NCBI RefSeq assembly: GCF_014805625.2
Contig: NW_023998414.1
Location: 25,650,525 to 25,714,524 of the forward strand
Origin: Glossina fuscipes
Taxonomy: Eukaryota > Arthropoda > Insecta > Diptera > Glossinidae
Reading direction: 5' to 3'
Length of the DNA stretch: 64,000 nucleotides
Part shown: positions 38,301 to 48,126 of the stretch, in pieces
Layout: every line of letters begins with the position of its first letter
How positions within the stretch are numbered: the first letter of the stretch is position 1
Position numbers and translations under genes: made by a program
The notes under the pieces: generated by a model
Database searches by the model: none
The model's input: the letters and a program-made list of their open reading frames with translations, nothing else
Told to the model about the DNA's origin: nothing

Positions 38301-41300
38301 TATGTGATTATGACGAAAATTTCGACAAATGTCGTATGCATTTCTTATTTCGACCATATATGTGTCACGTATATCAATTGAAATTTGTATTGATATTTCG
38401 GAAAAGAAGAAGAAGAAAAACTTGAAAGTATATCGTTGCAGATGGACTTGAGATGAATCCATCTTTTATTGTACCGATGGCTTGAGAATCCCTTTCTGCA
38501 TCGATCTAACGAATCGTGTCCATCATTTTGTTCATCTTGTGTTCTTGTGCGCAACCTGCACATCGAAATATAGAAGTCTTTTTGGTCATGCATGGTACAT
38601 TAATATGCTTTATGTAATAGGATATTTAATGGTGAACACCGGCTCATCACTGTACTGTTTTAAGTTAAACAAAAGTGCTGGTGAAGATCATCGATTTGTT
38701 AGTTGAACATTTAATTCCTTTATAATGAAATAACGAAATTGAATATTAGCAGGGTCCCTGTCATGTAGGTGCCATATCGTTTATAGTATAACTTCAATCC
38801 TATTTTATAAATCCTTTTCTTTTATGTTTATGAGAGGAAATATTTACCTAATTTTTGGGCATAAAAATACCACAATAACAAAGTGCGCCATATAACAAAA
38901 AAAAAGAACAAAAATATTTATGATTTTTTTATTATATGCAAAAAATACGTAGTAGAGAGCTGGCTAAAGATTAAAATATTCATTGATTTATCGTCTCAAA
39001 GAGCGGTGTCATCTGATGCATTAAATCGCATAAAATATTGAGAATAAAAATGTTTTTTTTTTTAACGTGTACTGAAAATAGTACATCTGGCATGGAAAGC
39101 ATTAAAGAGGGAAGATATTTGCTAATATATTCATAGTCTTCATTTTTGATAATCTTATTGACATAAATCCAATGTCGTAATTAACAAAAATCAAGCACTT
39201 TAACCCCTCCAGACTTATAGCGATCACAAATTGCTGTCCTTCTAAAAATCTCATGCTATTCATGATCTTTTGGAAACATGACCAAGAAATTTATTGCGAT
39301 CGATAAAAGTTAATCGCAAAAACATCAGAATACGATGGAATAATTTCCTGTCCAATGAAAGAAATCGGGTTTTAGATTTATTCAAAAATTTGCTCCAACT
39401 CCGATTTGAATTACCTAATTTTCTGTCGCAGTCCAAAATGCTCTTCGTTTTCGTTATATCATATAGTATTTCGGCTACCGATGCATTTAAATCTTCTCTC
39501 TAACATATTCCTAATCCCAATATTGAAATTGTTGATGTCCGGAATGCACATAAGTGCTGGCTTTGGTCGATCGGTGCCTGCCGGATGATATAAGATGTTG
39601 TTCGAATTCAATCAGTTGACTCAAATTGGATGCCATGAGCTAATCTTAAAGAGGCAAGCGTGGGTATCCCTGCTGAGTAGGAATCATCTGCCACCGTATC
39701 TACATGCACCATGTATCATCACTCTGCAGACCACAAGTTCTGCGATTTTGAATGAAATATGGTACACCGGCATAATTTGATCCAAGAATGAACCATATTG
39801 AAATGATTTCTCAACCACTCCCCATATAACGCCCTATTCTGAAAAGTCATTATATGGAAAAAAATTGCAATTTTCAAAGTTTCTCGGCTAAAGTACCTGA
39901 GTATTTCGGCAATCTAAATTGATGTAAAAACTTTGGACCGGTTGGGGCATAGAATTTACGGAAATTAAATTTTTGTAGGGTAAAAAGGTCGAATTTCCAA
40001 TATTTCATGATCAAAACTTGCCATATAATAGTAAATTTATAAAGGAATCTACGTTACCGAATTTGGGCCACGTTGGTCTATTTTTTGGACATCATTGCAC
40101 ATGAGGATTCTCAAGCAACCGAAACCCTTAGTTTTATATTTTTTGTAATGAAAGTGGACCAAATTTAAACCACATGGATCTATTTCTTCGCCCCGCACTT
40201 CATATAAGCTATCTCATGAGTAGTAAGCCCTTTGGAAAAACACTTAATTTTTAATATTTTAAGACGAAAATTAAGTCGTAGTAGCGTTTGAGCAATTTGG
40301 GTCACATAGGTCTATTTTTGTTTCGCACCTCAACATATATAGGGGCTATCACGATACGTAAACTCTTATGTGGCGGGAAAATCTAATCCAATTCAATATG
40401 CGGGATGTCATGGAAATTATGGCGTTACGTGTACTTTTTCGTGTATTATTACTGAACTAAGCGAACTGTATTGGGGTAAACGCTTTAGGGTATATAATAG
40501 TCTAGACTATATTGAAAATCGATTTGTTTTGAAAAGTTTTGCGATAGATAATTTGAACTGTGGCAGCATACCCACCTACGTATTATATATTGAAGTCTAA
40601 ATATTAGAATATTTGGTTCTGAAATAACATGCACACTTTGCATTTCTGAATTCATTCAAAATTTAGATAATAAGTGATCTATTGATCGCTTATGAATTTT
40701 TATTTTATAAATGTATTTCAAAAAAATTCAAAAAAAAAACACTTAGTTTCCTTTTCTGCTCTCTATCTCTTCCTCTCTCTATCTCTCTCTCTCTCTTTCT
40801 CTCTCTCTCTCCCTTTCTCGTTCTCTCTCTCTTTTTTTTTTTTTCTTGTTTTATTTTTATAGAAATTCACCGATGGCATAACAAACAAATTGATTGGGTG
40901 TTTTTATAATCCTCCAACGTTTTGCTGCAATAAAATCGCGTGTACTAATACCGCAAACGGCTATCCAGATGTTGACGATTTAAATAATGTAGTCTTGATA
41001 CGGGTGTATGGGAATAAAACGGATTTGCTAATAGATCGAGAGAAGGAGATCGAGAATATTAAATTATTGCATTCGTATCAATTTGCTCCGTCGTTATATG
41101 CGACTTTTAAGAACGGTTTAGCTTATGAATTTGTACCTGGTGTTACGCTTAATCCCGATAATGTTTTGCAACCGGAATTGTGGTCTCTAGTTGCTAAACG
41201 TATGGCCGAAATGCATCGAATAGTGAATGCAAAAGATACATCGATACAACCGATGCCTATGCTTTTAAAGAAAATGGAGCGTTTCTTTGATTTGGTACCA

Positions 41301-42397
41301 AGTCGTTTTAGTAAAGCCCAACTGCATAAAAGGTAATTTTTAAACAAATTCTTTCTAATCACCACCATGCCAAACTTCATTATTTTCTAGAACATCCCCT
41401 CATTGGGCTGACGATTGTTAGCGCGAACGGCTGATTAACGCGCGCAGTTCACGAACGAAGGGCTATTAATGTTCGGCTGGCTGACTCGCTCGCTGGCAGA
41501 CGCATTCCCAATATATCGTTGATCGATCGATCTCTAGCGCGTTGCTATAGCTACTTAGCTTAGTTCTTCGTTCGTCTTCGCATAATAATAATAGTTGCAG
41601 TACGTGCAAACAAAAATTCTCCCTCAAAATAAAAAGAAACATTAAAATCATGCATGACCTAAATACAAACAAAAGTCGTCCACATGTCTGATTTGAAATT
41701 TCTGCACAATATCATTGTGACGGTACTAATCGTACATTAATTGTCTTTTCTCGGTCTTCTTATGCTACGCTTACGGCCTGCAAACAGACTTGAAGGTACA
41801 TTCTTGCCCGTCGAACGTATGCGCCAGGAATTCGCACAACTCTATAAACGATTGGAGACATTAAATTCACCGGTTGTGTTCTCACACAATGACTTGCTAT
41901 TGGGCAATATTGTCTATACTCAAGACTTGCAGAAAGTAACATTTATCGACTACGAATATGCTGACTATAATTTTCAAGCATTCGATATAGGAAATCATTT
42001 TGCCGAATTCGCTGGCGTTGACACCGTCGATTATACCCGTTATCCGAATCGTGAATTTCAATTAAAATGGCTGCGTGTTTATCTGGAAAATTATTTACTA
42101 AAAACCGATATAACAGTTGACGAAATTGAATGTCTGTATATGCAAGTTAATCAATTTGCATTGGCAGCTCATTTCTTCTGGACAATTTGGTCCTTAGTGC
42201 AGGCAGAATATTCGACAATTGATTTCGATTATGCTGAGTAAGTTCAAAATGATATAACATAATCGTAACGAAAGTTGAACATTTTTCTAAACAAATTTTA
42301 ATTTTCTTACTTTATTTTATATAGATATGCGTTCCTGCGTTACCAAGAGTATTTGGCTAAAAAGGATGAATTTCTTGCTTTAAACTATCAAAACTAA
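21083..42397 (+). CDS. eas: Easily shocked, ethanolamine kinase, complete
   Basis: Coding exons 21083-21382, 40863-41332, 41788-42237 and 42325-42397 give 430 residues. An in-frame ATG at 21071 would add four residues, but MGSETE-NG at 21083 fits the Drosophila start. The enzyme phosphorylates ethanolamine with ATP, the first step of the CDP-ethanolamine route to phosphatidylethanolamine, in the cytosol; fly mutants are bang-sensitive. Support: PVCINENDVIEGA in exon 1, FTDGITNKL(I)GC (ATP loop) opening exon 2, PGVTL, the Brenner phosphotransferase motif HNDLLLGN (about 290-297, catalytic Asp at about 292), and the choline/ethanolamine kinase motif FIDYEYADYN...FDIGNHFAE (about 309-330). Length matches the family. 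The first intron is 19,480 bases and its acceptor is preceded by a pyrimidine tract of about 95 bases. Confidence 0.95.
21648..21687. repeat. (TA)n microsatellite in an eas intron
   Basis: An uninterrupted run of about 20 TA dinucleotides lies just downstream of eas exon 1. Confidence 0.9.
22535..23085. repeat. Dispersed repeat family B copy (eroded)
   Basis: The left edge shows the GGGCCGATCA...CTACCACTATACCAC...TTATCTAACA landmark. The interior has TTTTCAATAGCGTT and GAGCCAAAACATCT, shared with the copy at 35.5-36.5 kb. Confidence 0.6.
23093..23750 (-). repeat. Dispersed repeat family A copy, inverted
   Basis: This is the reverse complement of the family A landmarks: AACAAGTAAG at 23089, CTCGCATACCCATCACCATGC, TTATTTAATACCCATATCG and finally GCAGCTTCCTTTTGGGCGTTAC. 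Confidence 0.8.
23879..23909. repeat. (GTAGAC)n hexamer array
   Basis: About five tandem copies of GTAGAC abut a truncated family B end (GAGTATTCAATGATCGCTTTTGTCGAACGATAGTG). Confidence 0.9.
24900..25665. repeat. Dispersed repeat family B copy, inverted
   Basis: The right edge reads GTGGGGTATTTAATGATCGG...CCGACTATAATGTTCTTACTTGT, the reverse complement of the left edge at 36.9 kb. The interior AAAGTCGTTATATGGGAAAA and TTTGGACCGGCTGGGGCA match 39.8-39.95 kb. Confidence 0.75.
27027..27295 (+). mobile_element. Mariner transposase fragment (N-terminal HTH region)
   Basis: Broken + strand frames give a run resembling the mariner DNA-binding region. The clearest piece is LTQNPRQSTRG at about 27210-27242, followed by an SLSSSQSTV helix (mariners typically have ENPRQSTRELA...HSTV). 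Upstream are WF/NF-type residues after QAVRNWFENF. Stops and frameshifts mark it as dead. Terminal repeats were not found. Confidence 0.7.
28490..29330 (+). repeat. Two partial family A copies in tandem
   Basis: Each half starts with a TATATA...CTTGGCC block followed by CTGTCCGT/CTGTCCAT and GCAAAAAT(A)AA/GAAAATGAAGATATCG. The second ends with GTGATGGGTGTAAAAGATTCGG and TTTCTTACTGG, as other copies do. Confidence 0.6.
29757..30300. other. GC-richer tract of unknown origin
   Basis: The sequence starting TAGTCCGGTGTCGGCTAGCC is compositionally unlike the surrounding AT-rich intron. It may be a retroelement untranslated region, but I recognise no protein in it. Confidence 0.3.
30603..31125 (+). 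repeat. Dispersed repeat family A copy
   Basis: It begins TTTTTTACACCCACCACTGAAGAATGGGGG and continues through AACTCCGTTTCTCTAAG, ATGGGTTAATTCTCCGCGGCCTGGTGG and GGTATTAAATAAAAGAACGTGGCGAGTAAAATGCG. It carries internal deletions relative to copy 1. Confidence 0.8.
32312..32362. repeat. (TA)n microsatellite
   Basis: TA dinucleotides with two CATA interruptions lie in the eas intron. Confidence 0.85.
35485..36455. mobile_element. Longest family B element, with 13-bp-type inverted ends inside
   Basis: The left edge is AGAGCATTATAATCGGGCAAGGCCGATCGTTAAATACGCTACATCAC. A second terminus, TACCCTGCACCG, lies at 36149-36160, and the right terminus GTGGTGTTGGGTA at 36440-36452. The interior shares the family B phrases. 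A 100-codon open frame at 35701-36003 shows no recognisable domain. Confidence 0.65.
36903..37118. mobile_element. Short deletion derivative of family B
   Basis: It begins ACAAGTAAGAACGTTATAGTCGGGG, continues ATATCCTACACCGCATT, and ends near TACCCTATACCACAAGTAGTGTA. At about 215 bp it looks like an internally deleted copy. Confidence 0.7.
37508..38265 (+). repeat. Dispersed repeat family A copy (near full length)
   Basis: It begins TTTTATATCCGCCACTGAAAGATGGG. It includes TGTATATATTCTTGATTAG-like, GCAGTGGAGCGTAAACTGAACGCAAC and ATCAAATAAAAGAACTGGG blocks, and ends near GGTATGCAAGATTCGGCTTCCGCCG. Confidence 0.8.
39770..40360. repeat. Dispersed repeat family B, internal segment
   Basis: Shared phrases with 24.9-25.6 kb include TATGGAAAAAAATTGCAATTTTCAAAGTTTCTCGGC, GAGTATTTCGGCAATCT and TTTGGACCGGTTGGGGC. 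Several GGGCCACGTTGGTCTATTTT-like subrepeats follow. Confidence 0.65.
40757..40853 (+). promoter_or_regulatory. Extended pyrimidine (CT)n tract before the eas exon 2 acceptor
   Basis: There are nearly 100 consecutive pyrimidines with few exceptions, mostly CTCTCT, ending just before TTTTATTTTTATAG. It serves as an unusually long polypyrimidine tract for the acceptor of a 19.5-kb intron. On the other strand it is a GAGA-type array. A regulatory role is inferred only. Confidence 0.6.
41333..41787 (+). other. 455-nt eas intron with a GC-richer core
   Basis: The donor is AG|GTAATT and the acceptor is TGCAAACAG. The middle (41398-41580) is richer in CG-containing words than the flanks and includes TTAGTTCTTCGTTCG, an initiator-like string. 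An ATG at 41763 is in frame with exon 3. This may be an LTR remnant or an alternative promoter; neither is proven. Confidence 0.5.
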
Positions 42398-42763
42398 CTA
42401 AGTTATTTATAGCTCAGAGATAAAATATGTTTACAAAGAGAAACTACGCCAAAGTGTTTAAATACTTTAGAAGATATATTCATTCTTCTTAGCATTTCTC
42501 ATAAAGGATAAGGAACGGTGCTGCGAACTTATTGCTTTTTTTCTTTATTTTTTAATAAATGTTTTTTTTTTTTTTTTTTTTTTTTCTACTAATTTTTAAG
42601 CATATATATATATATATTTTATCCGCATTTTATATCACTGTTACACAGGTTTTATTTACTAACTATCATAGAATCAAGAGCATTCCTTTAAACGATTTAT
42701 ATTACGGATTTAAATATTTACATAGAACGAGCTCGTTGTTGTGAAAAATTATGTCAATTCAAA

Positions 42764-42769
42764 AATAAA
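42764..42769 (+). terminator. Candidate poly(A) signal of eas
   Basis: AATAAA lies about 370 bases after the eas stop, in A-rich sequence. Confidence 0.4.
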
Positions 42770-42875
42770 AAATTATTTTCTTATATTTTCGCGCTTTTAT
42801 TTTGTTTTATCTTCTATTTTTTTTTAAATAAAAAAATGAAATATATTTTTTAATAGAATTGTTTTTTTCATTATA

Positions 42876-42919
<44 letters not shown>

Positions 42920-43740
42920 ATATATACATATATATATATACGATCTGTTTGTTTGCTTTAGTATGGGAGATTTTCGATGAGATATTTATAGAAAACGTAG
43001 ATTTAAACCTTATACATAATAAAAAAGTTGTAGATTAACTCTTCTCCTCTCTCTTGTCTCAATTTTCTATATGAAATTTTTTTTTATGCATAAGTTTTCA
43101 TGTATTTCGTTTCGAACAATTTTCGATCCCTAATGAATTAAGTTAAAAAAATCAATTATATACAAATTAAGCGAAATTGTCTTTTACATTGGGATCGAAT
43201 GTCTTTCAAACTTATCTGTTCCAGTACCGTGATTACGTTCTTCTTACTAAGTCTAATGTTTATCTATTTTTTTTTTTAAAGTTCTTTTTTCAGAGTTTTT
43301 ATACATACGTATGCGTAACTGTATTTGTAACATGTTGTAAATTAGTTAGAAATATCCGTTATAAATAAAATTAACACAAAAGTAACAAATAAAATATTTT
43401 ATTATTGATTGTTTTATATATCTCAATATCGAATAAATAATAACAAAGTGTCGTTACTAGCGTTAATTAATTGCCGTTAGTAGAACTTTAACAAAGGCGG
43501 CATATTTTGCCATTAGAGGCAAAGTGTCAGAAACCTCCTAAACGAGGAGGCAAGAGTATTCTTCTATTGCTCTACCAAAGATCGTATCGTTTCCATTATT
43601 TTGGAAACAGTCACTTATTGAGATTTTATCGTTTCCTTGTTCAATATTATATTTTCCTGTTGCATCGGCTGTTAAAGCAAATGAAAATTCGTTTGCGGGT
43701 TTTTAAAAGTGATTCTCAACTTCTTCAGGGATCATACTGA
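42770..43740. other. Intergenic AT-rich DNA after eas
   Basis: It contains long A and T runs (42879-42914), a short TA run and AT-rich sequence with no supported gene. ORFs here are short and low-complexity. Confidence 0.5.
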
Positions 43741-43744
43741 CTTT

Positions 43745-44214
43745 GAAATGTCGCAGAAAACTCGGCGTGTACGAAAGCAATCTATCGGTAGCCGAGAAAG
43801 CTACTAAGCTTTTACAAAAAGAGTTAGCTAAAATAAAATCTGATCCATCGCCGCACTGTAGCGCTAGACTATGAGATTACAGTCTCTCTCTCTCTTAAGT
43901 GAATGGCGACAATATATAATAAGGATCATCAGATTGTTGTGTATAAAAGAGAAGCGTTCTTACTGATCGTAATTTTTCTACCTATCCTTGCGCCACCCAG
44001 ACTTATTTGTCTGACTGCATTAAAATTTTTGCTCCCATTATGCTCTTTATTAATCGATTGTGATCCCAAGGATCCGCTAGTAGGTAGCATTACTTCCAAA
44101 TGCTTGAAGCAACGAATGGATGATGATCAAACCGCCAAGTCATTTACGGAACGTGACTATCCAACAATTCGAAATTGGTTAATATGGGAATTTGCCAATC
44201 GAAAGGAACTCTAA
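43745..44214 (+). pseudogene. Broken copy of a UBE2E/UbcD2-type ubiquitin-conjugating enzyme
   Basis: Two frames resemble class III E2s. The first (to about 43873) reads AEKATKLLQKELAKI then DPSPHCSA, like the family's AKRIQKELAxI...DPPPNCSAG. The second (43903-44214) reads ATIYN...VYKREAFLL (family STILG...VYEGGVFFL), then ICL, then LLPLCSLLIDCDPKDPLVGSI (family [21 protein letters not shown]) and a C-terminal helix. The frame breaks at a TGA, the GPKGDNLY region is replaced, and about 30 residues around the catalytic site are missing. There are no introns, so it is probably a decayed retrocopy. Function as an E2 is not expected. Confidence 0.7.
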
Positions 44215-44333
44215 GGAAAGTTTTTTTTTTTTTTAAATTTAAAAAAATGAATAAATTATTCTAAAATACATTGTTATCATTATGCAACCGGCCGTCTAAA
44301 ACGATTTGAAATAAATATCTAAAAGTATCTTAT

Positions 44334-45234
44334 TTGAAAGCATGCTTTTTCAATTTTATAAAAAGGTGGTCCAAAGTGCTTGATGATCCCTACATTACGA
44401 AAACGCTGTACATGTGTTTGGTTAGACTTGTACTTGAGTATGCCTCTGTTGTGTGGTCTCCTTCATATAGGTGCTACGTAGATTTAATTGAATCTGTTCA
44501 AAAGCAATTCTTGCTATGTGCCCTTAGAAATTTGGGTTGGGATTCAATTGTCTCTCTTCCTCCGTATGAAAATAGGTTGCTTCTGTTGTCCTTACCGTCT
44601 CTCGAGAAACGTAGATTTATGCTTGGCTTGGTTTCCTTTCGTAATCCAAGTAATAAATAGTGCTATTGACACGCCTTCATTACTTGGTGAAATAAGCTTT
44701 AATGCCACTAACCGCTTCTCTAGGCAATTTATCTTGCTTAAGCTTAGTCAGTGTAAATTTAAATATGAGCTGTTTAATCCGCTCAGAGTCGTTTGCGAGA
44801 ACCTAAATGACGTCTACCACTTATTCTCGTTATCGGACTCTTTAAAGTCCATTAAAGCAATATTGCTTAATACGCGCGATTTACCTATGTCGTACTTAAA
44901 CTAGCTTTTAACCTTAAAAAGTCGTTACGATTCGAAAATGAATTATTGTTAATTATTATCGGATGCCAGGCTTATGCATGCTTGCGATGGCTTACGAGTT
45001 CATTTGAAATTTGGTCCTGTACCGGTTGTAAGTGTGGCTCTCTCTCTGCTGATAGTGTACATGCTTTTTTTTCTTTTTCTTTTTTTTTCTTCTTCTTATT
45101 TATTTTATTATACTTATACTAAATTTTATTATTAATTAATATAAGTTTTGCATTATGAGCCAATTGAATTCGACTGTTATTTGTTTAGTTGAGTTTCTAG
45201 TATAAGTAGAATTAAAATAAATAAATAAATAAAT
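44334..45234 (+). mobile_element. 3' fragment of a non-LTR retrotransposon (LINE), C-terminal reverse transcriptase region
   Basis: One frame (44334-44660) reads LEYASVVWSPSYRCYVDLIE, then SVQKQFL and LPPYENRLLLLSLPSLEKRR, the typical post-thumb segment of Jockey/I-clade polymerases. After a frameshift, the second frame (to 44904) gives LLGEISFN, ELFNPLRVVCENLND and LSDSLKSIKAILL. An (AAAT)n tail at 45211-45234 marks the 3' end. It is 5'-truncated and frameshifted, hence inactive. Confidence 0.85.
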
Positions 45235-45462
45235 CCGGTAAGCTACACTAATCCTTATTATAATATAATTAGCATGTCTTAACCATGTCAAAAAGATGCT
45301 GATCTCATTTAAAATAAACCATGAGAAGGAATTTAAAAAAAAAAAAATGCATCTAGCAATTCTACTGTCGTTCTACTGTCGTGAGCATGAATATGTACTA
45401 GGATTCTGAGACCGAGCTGTGACGATTCATCATATCGAGAGTGTAGCATGTTAAGACAACCA

Positions 45463-46085
45463 ATTTATTTATTTATTTTATGAATATTACAGAAAAAGTT
45501 AATTTTTATACAATGGAAAAAAATGGCAACCAGCGTTAAAGGTCACCGGCTCGCCCAAAGCAACAGTTGTGTTATATTTCATATACCTATGTACAGTACA
45601 TGTTAGTTGTATTAAGTATATGGAGACATATAGGTGTTAGAGATTCCGCTAAATTTCGGTTGTTGGACTAGATAATTTAAGTTCATTGCTTTTGCTTTAG
45701 CGATTTAAGAAGATGTGTAACTGATTCTAATCGAAAGCTAGCATTCCTTTTTGACAGTAATAGTGCATTAGTGCAGTCATCGAGTAGGTGACTTATAGTT
45801 GACCGCATTTTTCTCCTCTCTCCCTTCCCAATAAAAATGCTTGCGGGTAAGATGCGTATTTTCTAATCGTTGCGTTGTGAGTTTTCAAATTTTTAATATT
45901 TATCTCTTTACGATAAGTCGCCTTACTTTCCAAAGGATGAATTTTTGTGATTACGTATCTCGCATCTGCACAGGTAGGTTAGGAAATACCAATAGTGGTG
46001 ACCTACGGACTTCTTTGGCAGTGATGTCTGCTAGGCCATTACCCGAAAGCATCCACATGAGTTTCATTTTTCAAAAGTTCGGATT
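45463..46085 (-). mobile_element. Second LINE 3' fragment with RNase H remnant
   Basis: On the minus strand near 46050-45990 the frame reads SGNGLADITAKE, matching the RNase H helix (GNELADxxAKE) of I-clade LINEs. The rest is broken by stops. A TAAATAAATA tail lies at about 45463-45480, so this element is tail to tail with the preceding one. Confidence 0.7.
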
Positions 46086-46099
46086 AAGTTTTCTCGAAT

Positions 46100-46905
46100 T
46101 TGTAATAACGTAGGCGTGTCATTGCTAAGTTCAAGAATGGCATTAAAGAAGAGAAAGCGAAATTTTCTGCATGGTAAACAAAGTTAATCGTGAACTGTTT
46201 GACAAATATCTGCTGCTTTTGGATTGCATTATCAACCGCGTAAATATATATAGAACATGGGCAAACAATGAATCCTATTAGTAATGACAATAATTATTCT
46301 TAAAATATAAATCAAGATTATAATGAAACCGTGGAAGAACATTTTCCAATCTTAGATGTTTGCAAAAATTTCGATCAACGACTGCTGTCCAGGTAGAAAT
46401 GATAAAAAAATGGTCGAATGCGATGGTCTTGACTATCCTCTACATAAAATAACAGTTATTCAGTGTACGCCCCTGCTAATTATCGAGAGCTCAAAATTCT
46501 TCTTCTTTCCATATTTTCCACAATAAATTCCTTTTTTAAGTGAAAAAATGATCAAAATTTTTGCAAATTTTAGTCGAAAATGTTTACATTTCATAGGGCA
46601 CTGAGGCGCACATAATGAACTTCTAGCGATATTGCAGCTCGTTCGGTCATTTGTTCCAAGAGTGACGTTTACGTAAAATAGATGATTTTCATTAATATTT
46701 TTATAAATCAAAAAAAAAAAAAAAAAATATTTTTTTTTTTCCTAAACTTACGACGCCATGTTTCTTACATTATAGCTGTACTTGCACTCAGCTTACTTTA
46801 TCGTCAGTTGAAAAACAGACTTCTACAAATGAGTGATGTAAGTGTTTACACAACAGCAGAATATATGTAATAATAGGGTTTATTTATAGTTATTATATAT
46901 ATAAG

Positions 46906-46936
<31 letters not shown>

Positions 46937-48013
46937 AAGTAGGTATAAGTATATATTTTTATTTTACATATAAATTGTATACAAATGAATATAATTAATA
47001 TTAAGTTATTTCATTTCATTTTCTGGAGAATTTGATTTATTTTAAATTTTTTTTTCCAATTACTTTTTAATATTTTTAAAAGTAATGCAAAATCAAAGTG
47101 TGTTTTTAAGAAGAAAAACAAAATCGCATATGTAGTAAAACATTGCACAAATATCACAACACGATGATGCCTCTTTTTGTTTCTTGAAAGTAAAGGAAAG
47201 GAAATTTCGATCCTAATGAAAAATGAAAATTTTTCCATTTTTTAATTTCTCCTTTCTTCTTTTTTTACATAGTTTTTGTAAGTGGTGGTATAATGGGAGA
47301 GTTTAAAAAAAAAAAAGAAAAAAAAAAGAGAAATTGAAACATTTAGAAACGTATGCAGCAGGGTGGGTTTTTCGAATATTAATTATATCGATATATCGAA
47401 TTATTAAATTCATTCTTTTCTTTCTTTTTTTTTTTTTTTGTTTTTTTTTTTCTTCCCTTATCATATTTTTGTAAATGTAATAATGGTTCCGTTCGTCCAT
47501 CGATGTGATTCATTTAAGGTTCCTTCTTAAAATAACTTAAAGTAGAAATTACAAATTTTTTTCAATTTTTTGCAATTTTATATTTTAATGCTTCCATTTA
47601 TTTTCTACAATATATTGAAGTTTAATTTCATTTACTTAAATTTTGCTTTCGGATTTTTTTCAAAACCGTATTTTGGTATATTTTTCTTTTCTTTTTTTTT
47701 TTTTTTTTCGTAATTTTGAAAGCGTCTATAATGCAACTTCTAATGCAACGGCTAACGTAATTTATTAAAACATTCATTTGCATTCATATTGTTTTCTTTT
47801 TTTTTTCTGTTTTTTCTTGTAAACCAATATTGTTTGTTAGTTTAGTGTTTTTAAAATGTTTCTAATATAAGCAGTATCGCCACTTGTTTGCACAAAGCAA
47901 TTCAATAAGTAATACATAAGCTTAGCAATTATGTGCTGAGTGTTACATCTACTTATTGTTCACATTAGAATATGACTCACAGATCCTTTCCAAGTGAGTT
48001 TAATACATTACAT

Positions 48014-48044
<31 letters not shown>

Positions 48045-48126
48045 TATTGCGTTAGCCTTTCCATAACGAGTTTTCTCGTACATTAAGCCATTCGAATCTC
48101 TTTAGAGCGGTTACTTCAGCGGCCAA
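46100..48126. other. Gene-free AT-rich DNA and TCP11-gene 3'UTR
   Basis: No gene is supported. On the minus strand, TTTATT at 47761-47766 and 47597-47602 (AATAAA in the gene's sense) are candidate poly(A) signals. Long T and A runs cause many spurious frames. Confidence 0.45.
46894..46932. repeat. (TA)n/(TG)n microsatellite
   Basis: A TA run passes into TGTGTGTG, directly visible. Confidence 0.85.

Larger units (their letters stand above)
21383..40862 (+). other. 19.5-kb first intron of eas, repeat-rich
   Basis: The donor is AAG|GTAACT and the acceptor is TTTTATAG. It contains a (TA)n run at about 21648-21687, family A copies (about 23093-23750 inverted, 28490-29330, 30603-31125, 37508-38265), family B copies (22535-23085, 24900-25665, 35485-36455, 36903-37118, 39770-40360), a mariner fragment (27027-27295), a hexamer array (23879-23909), a (TA)n run (32312-32362) and a GC-richer tract of unknown origin at 29757-30300. 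I recognise no independent gene here. Confidence 0.75.
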
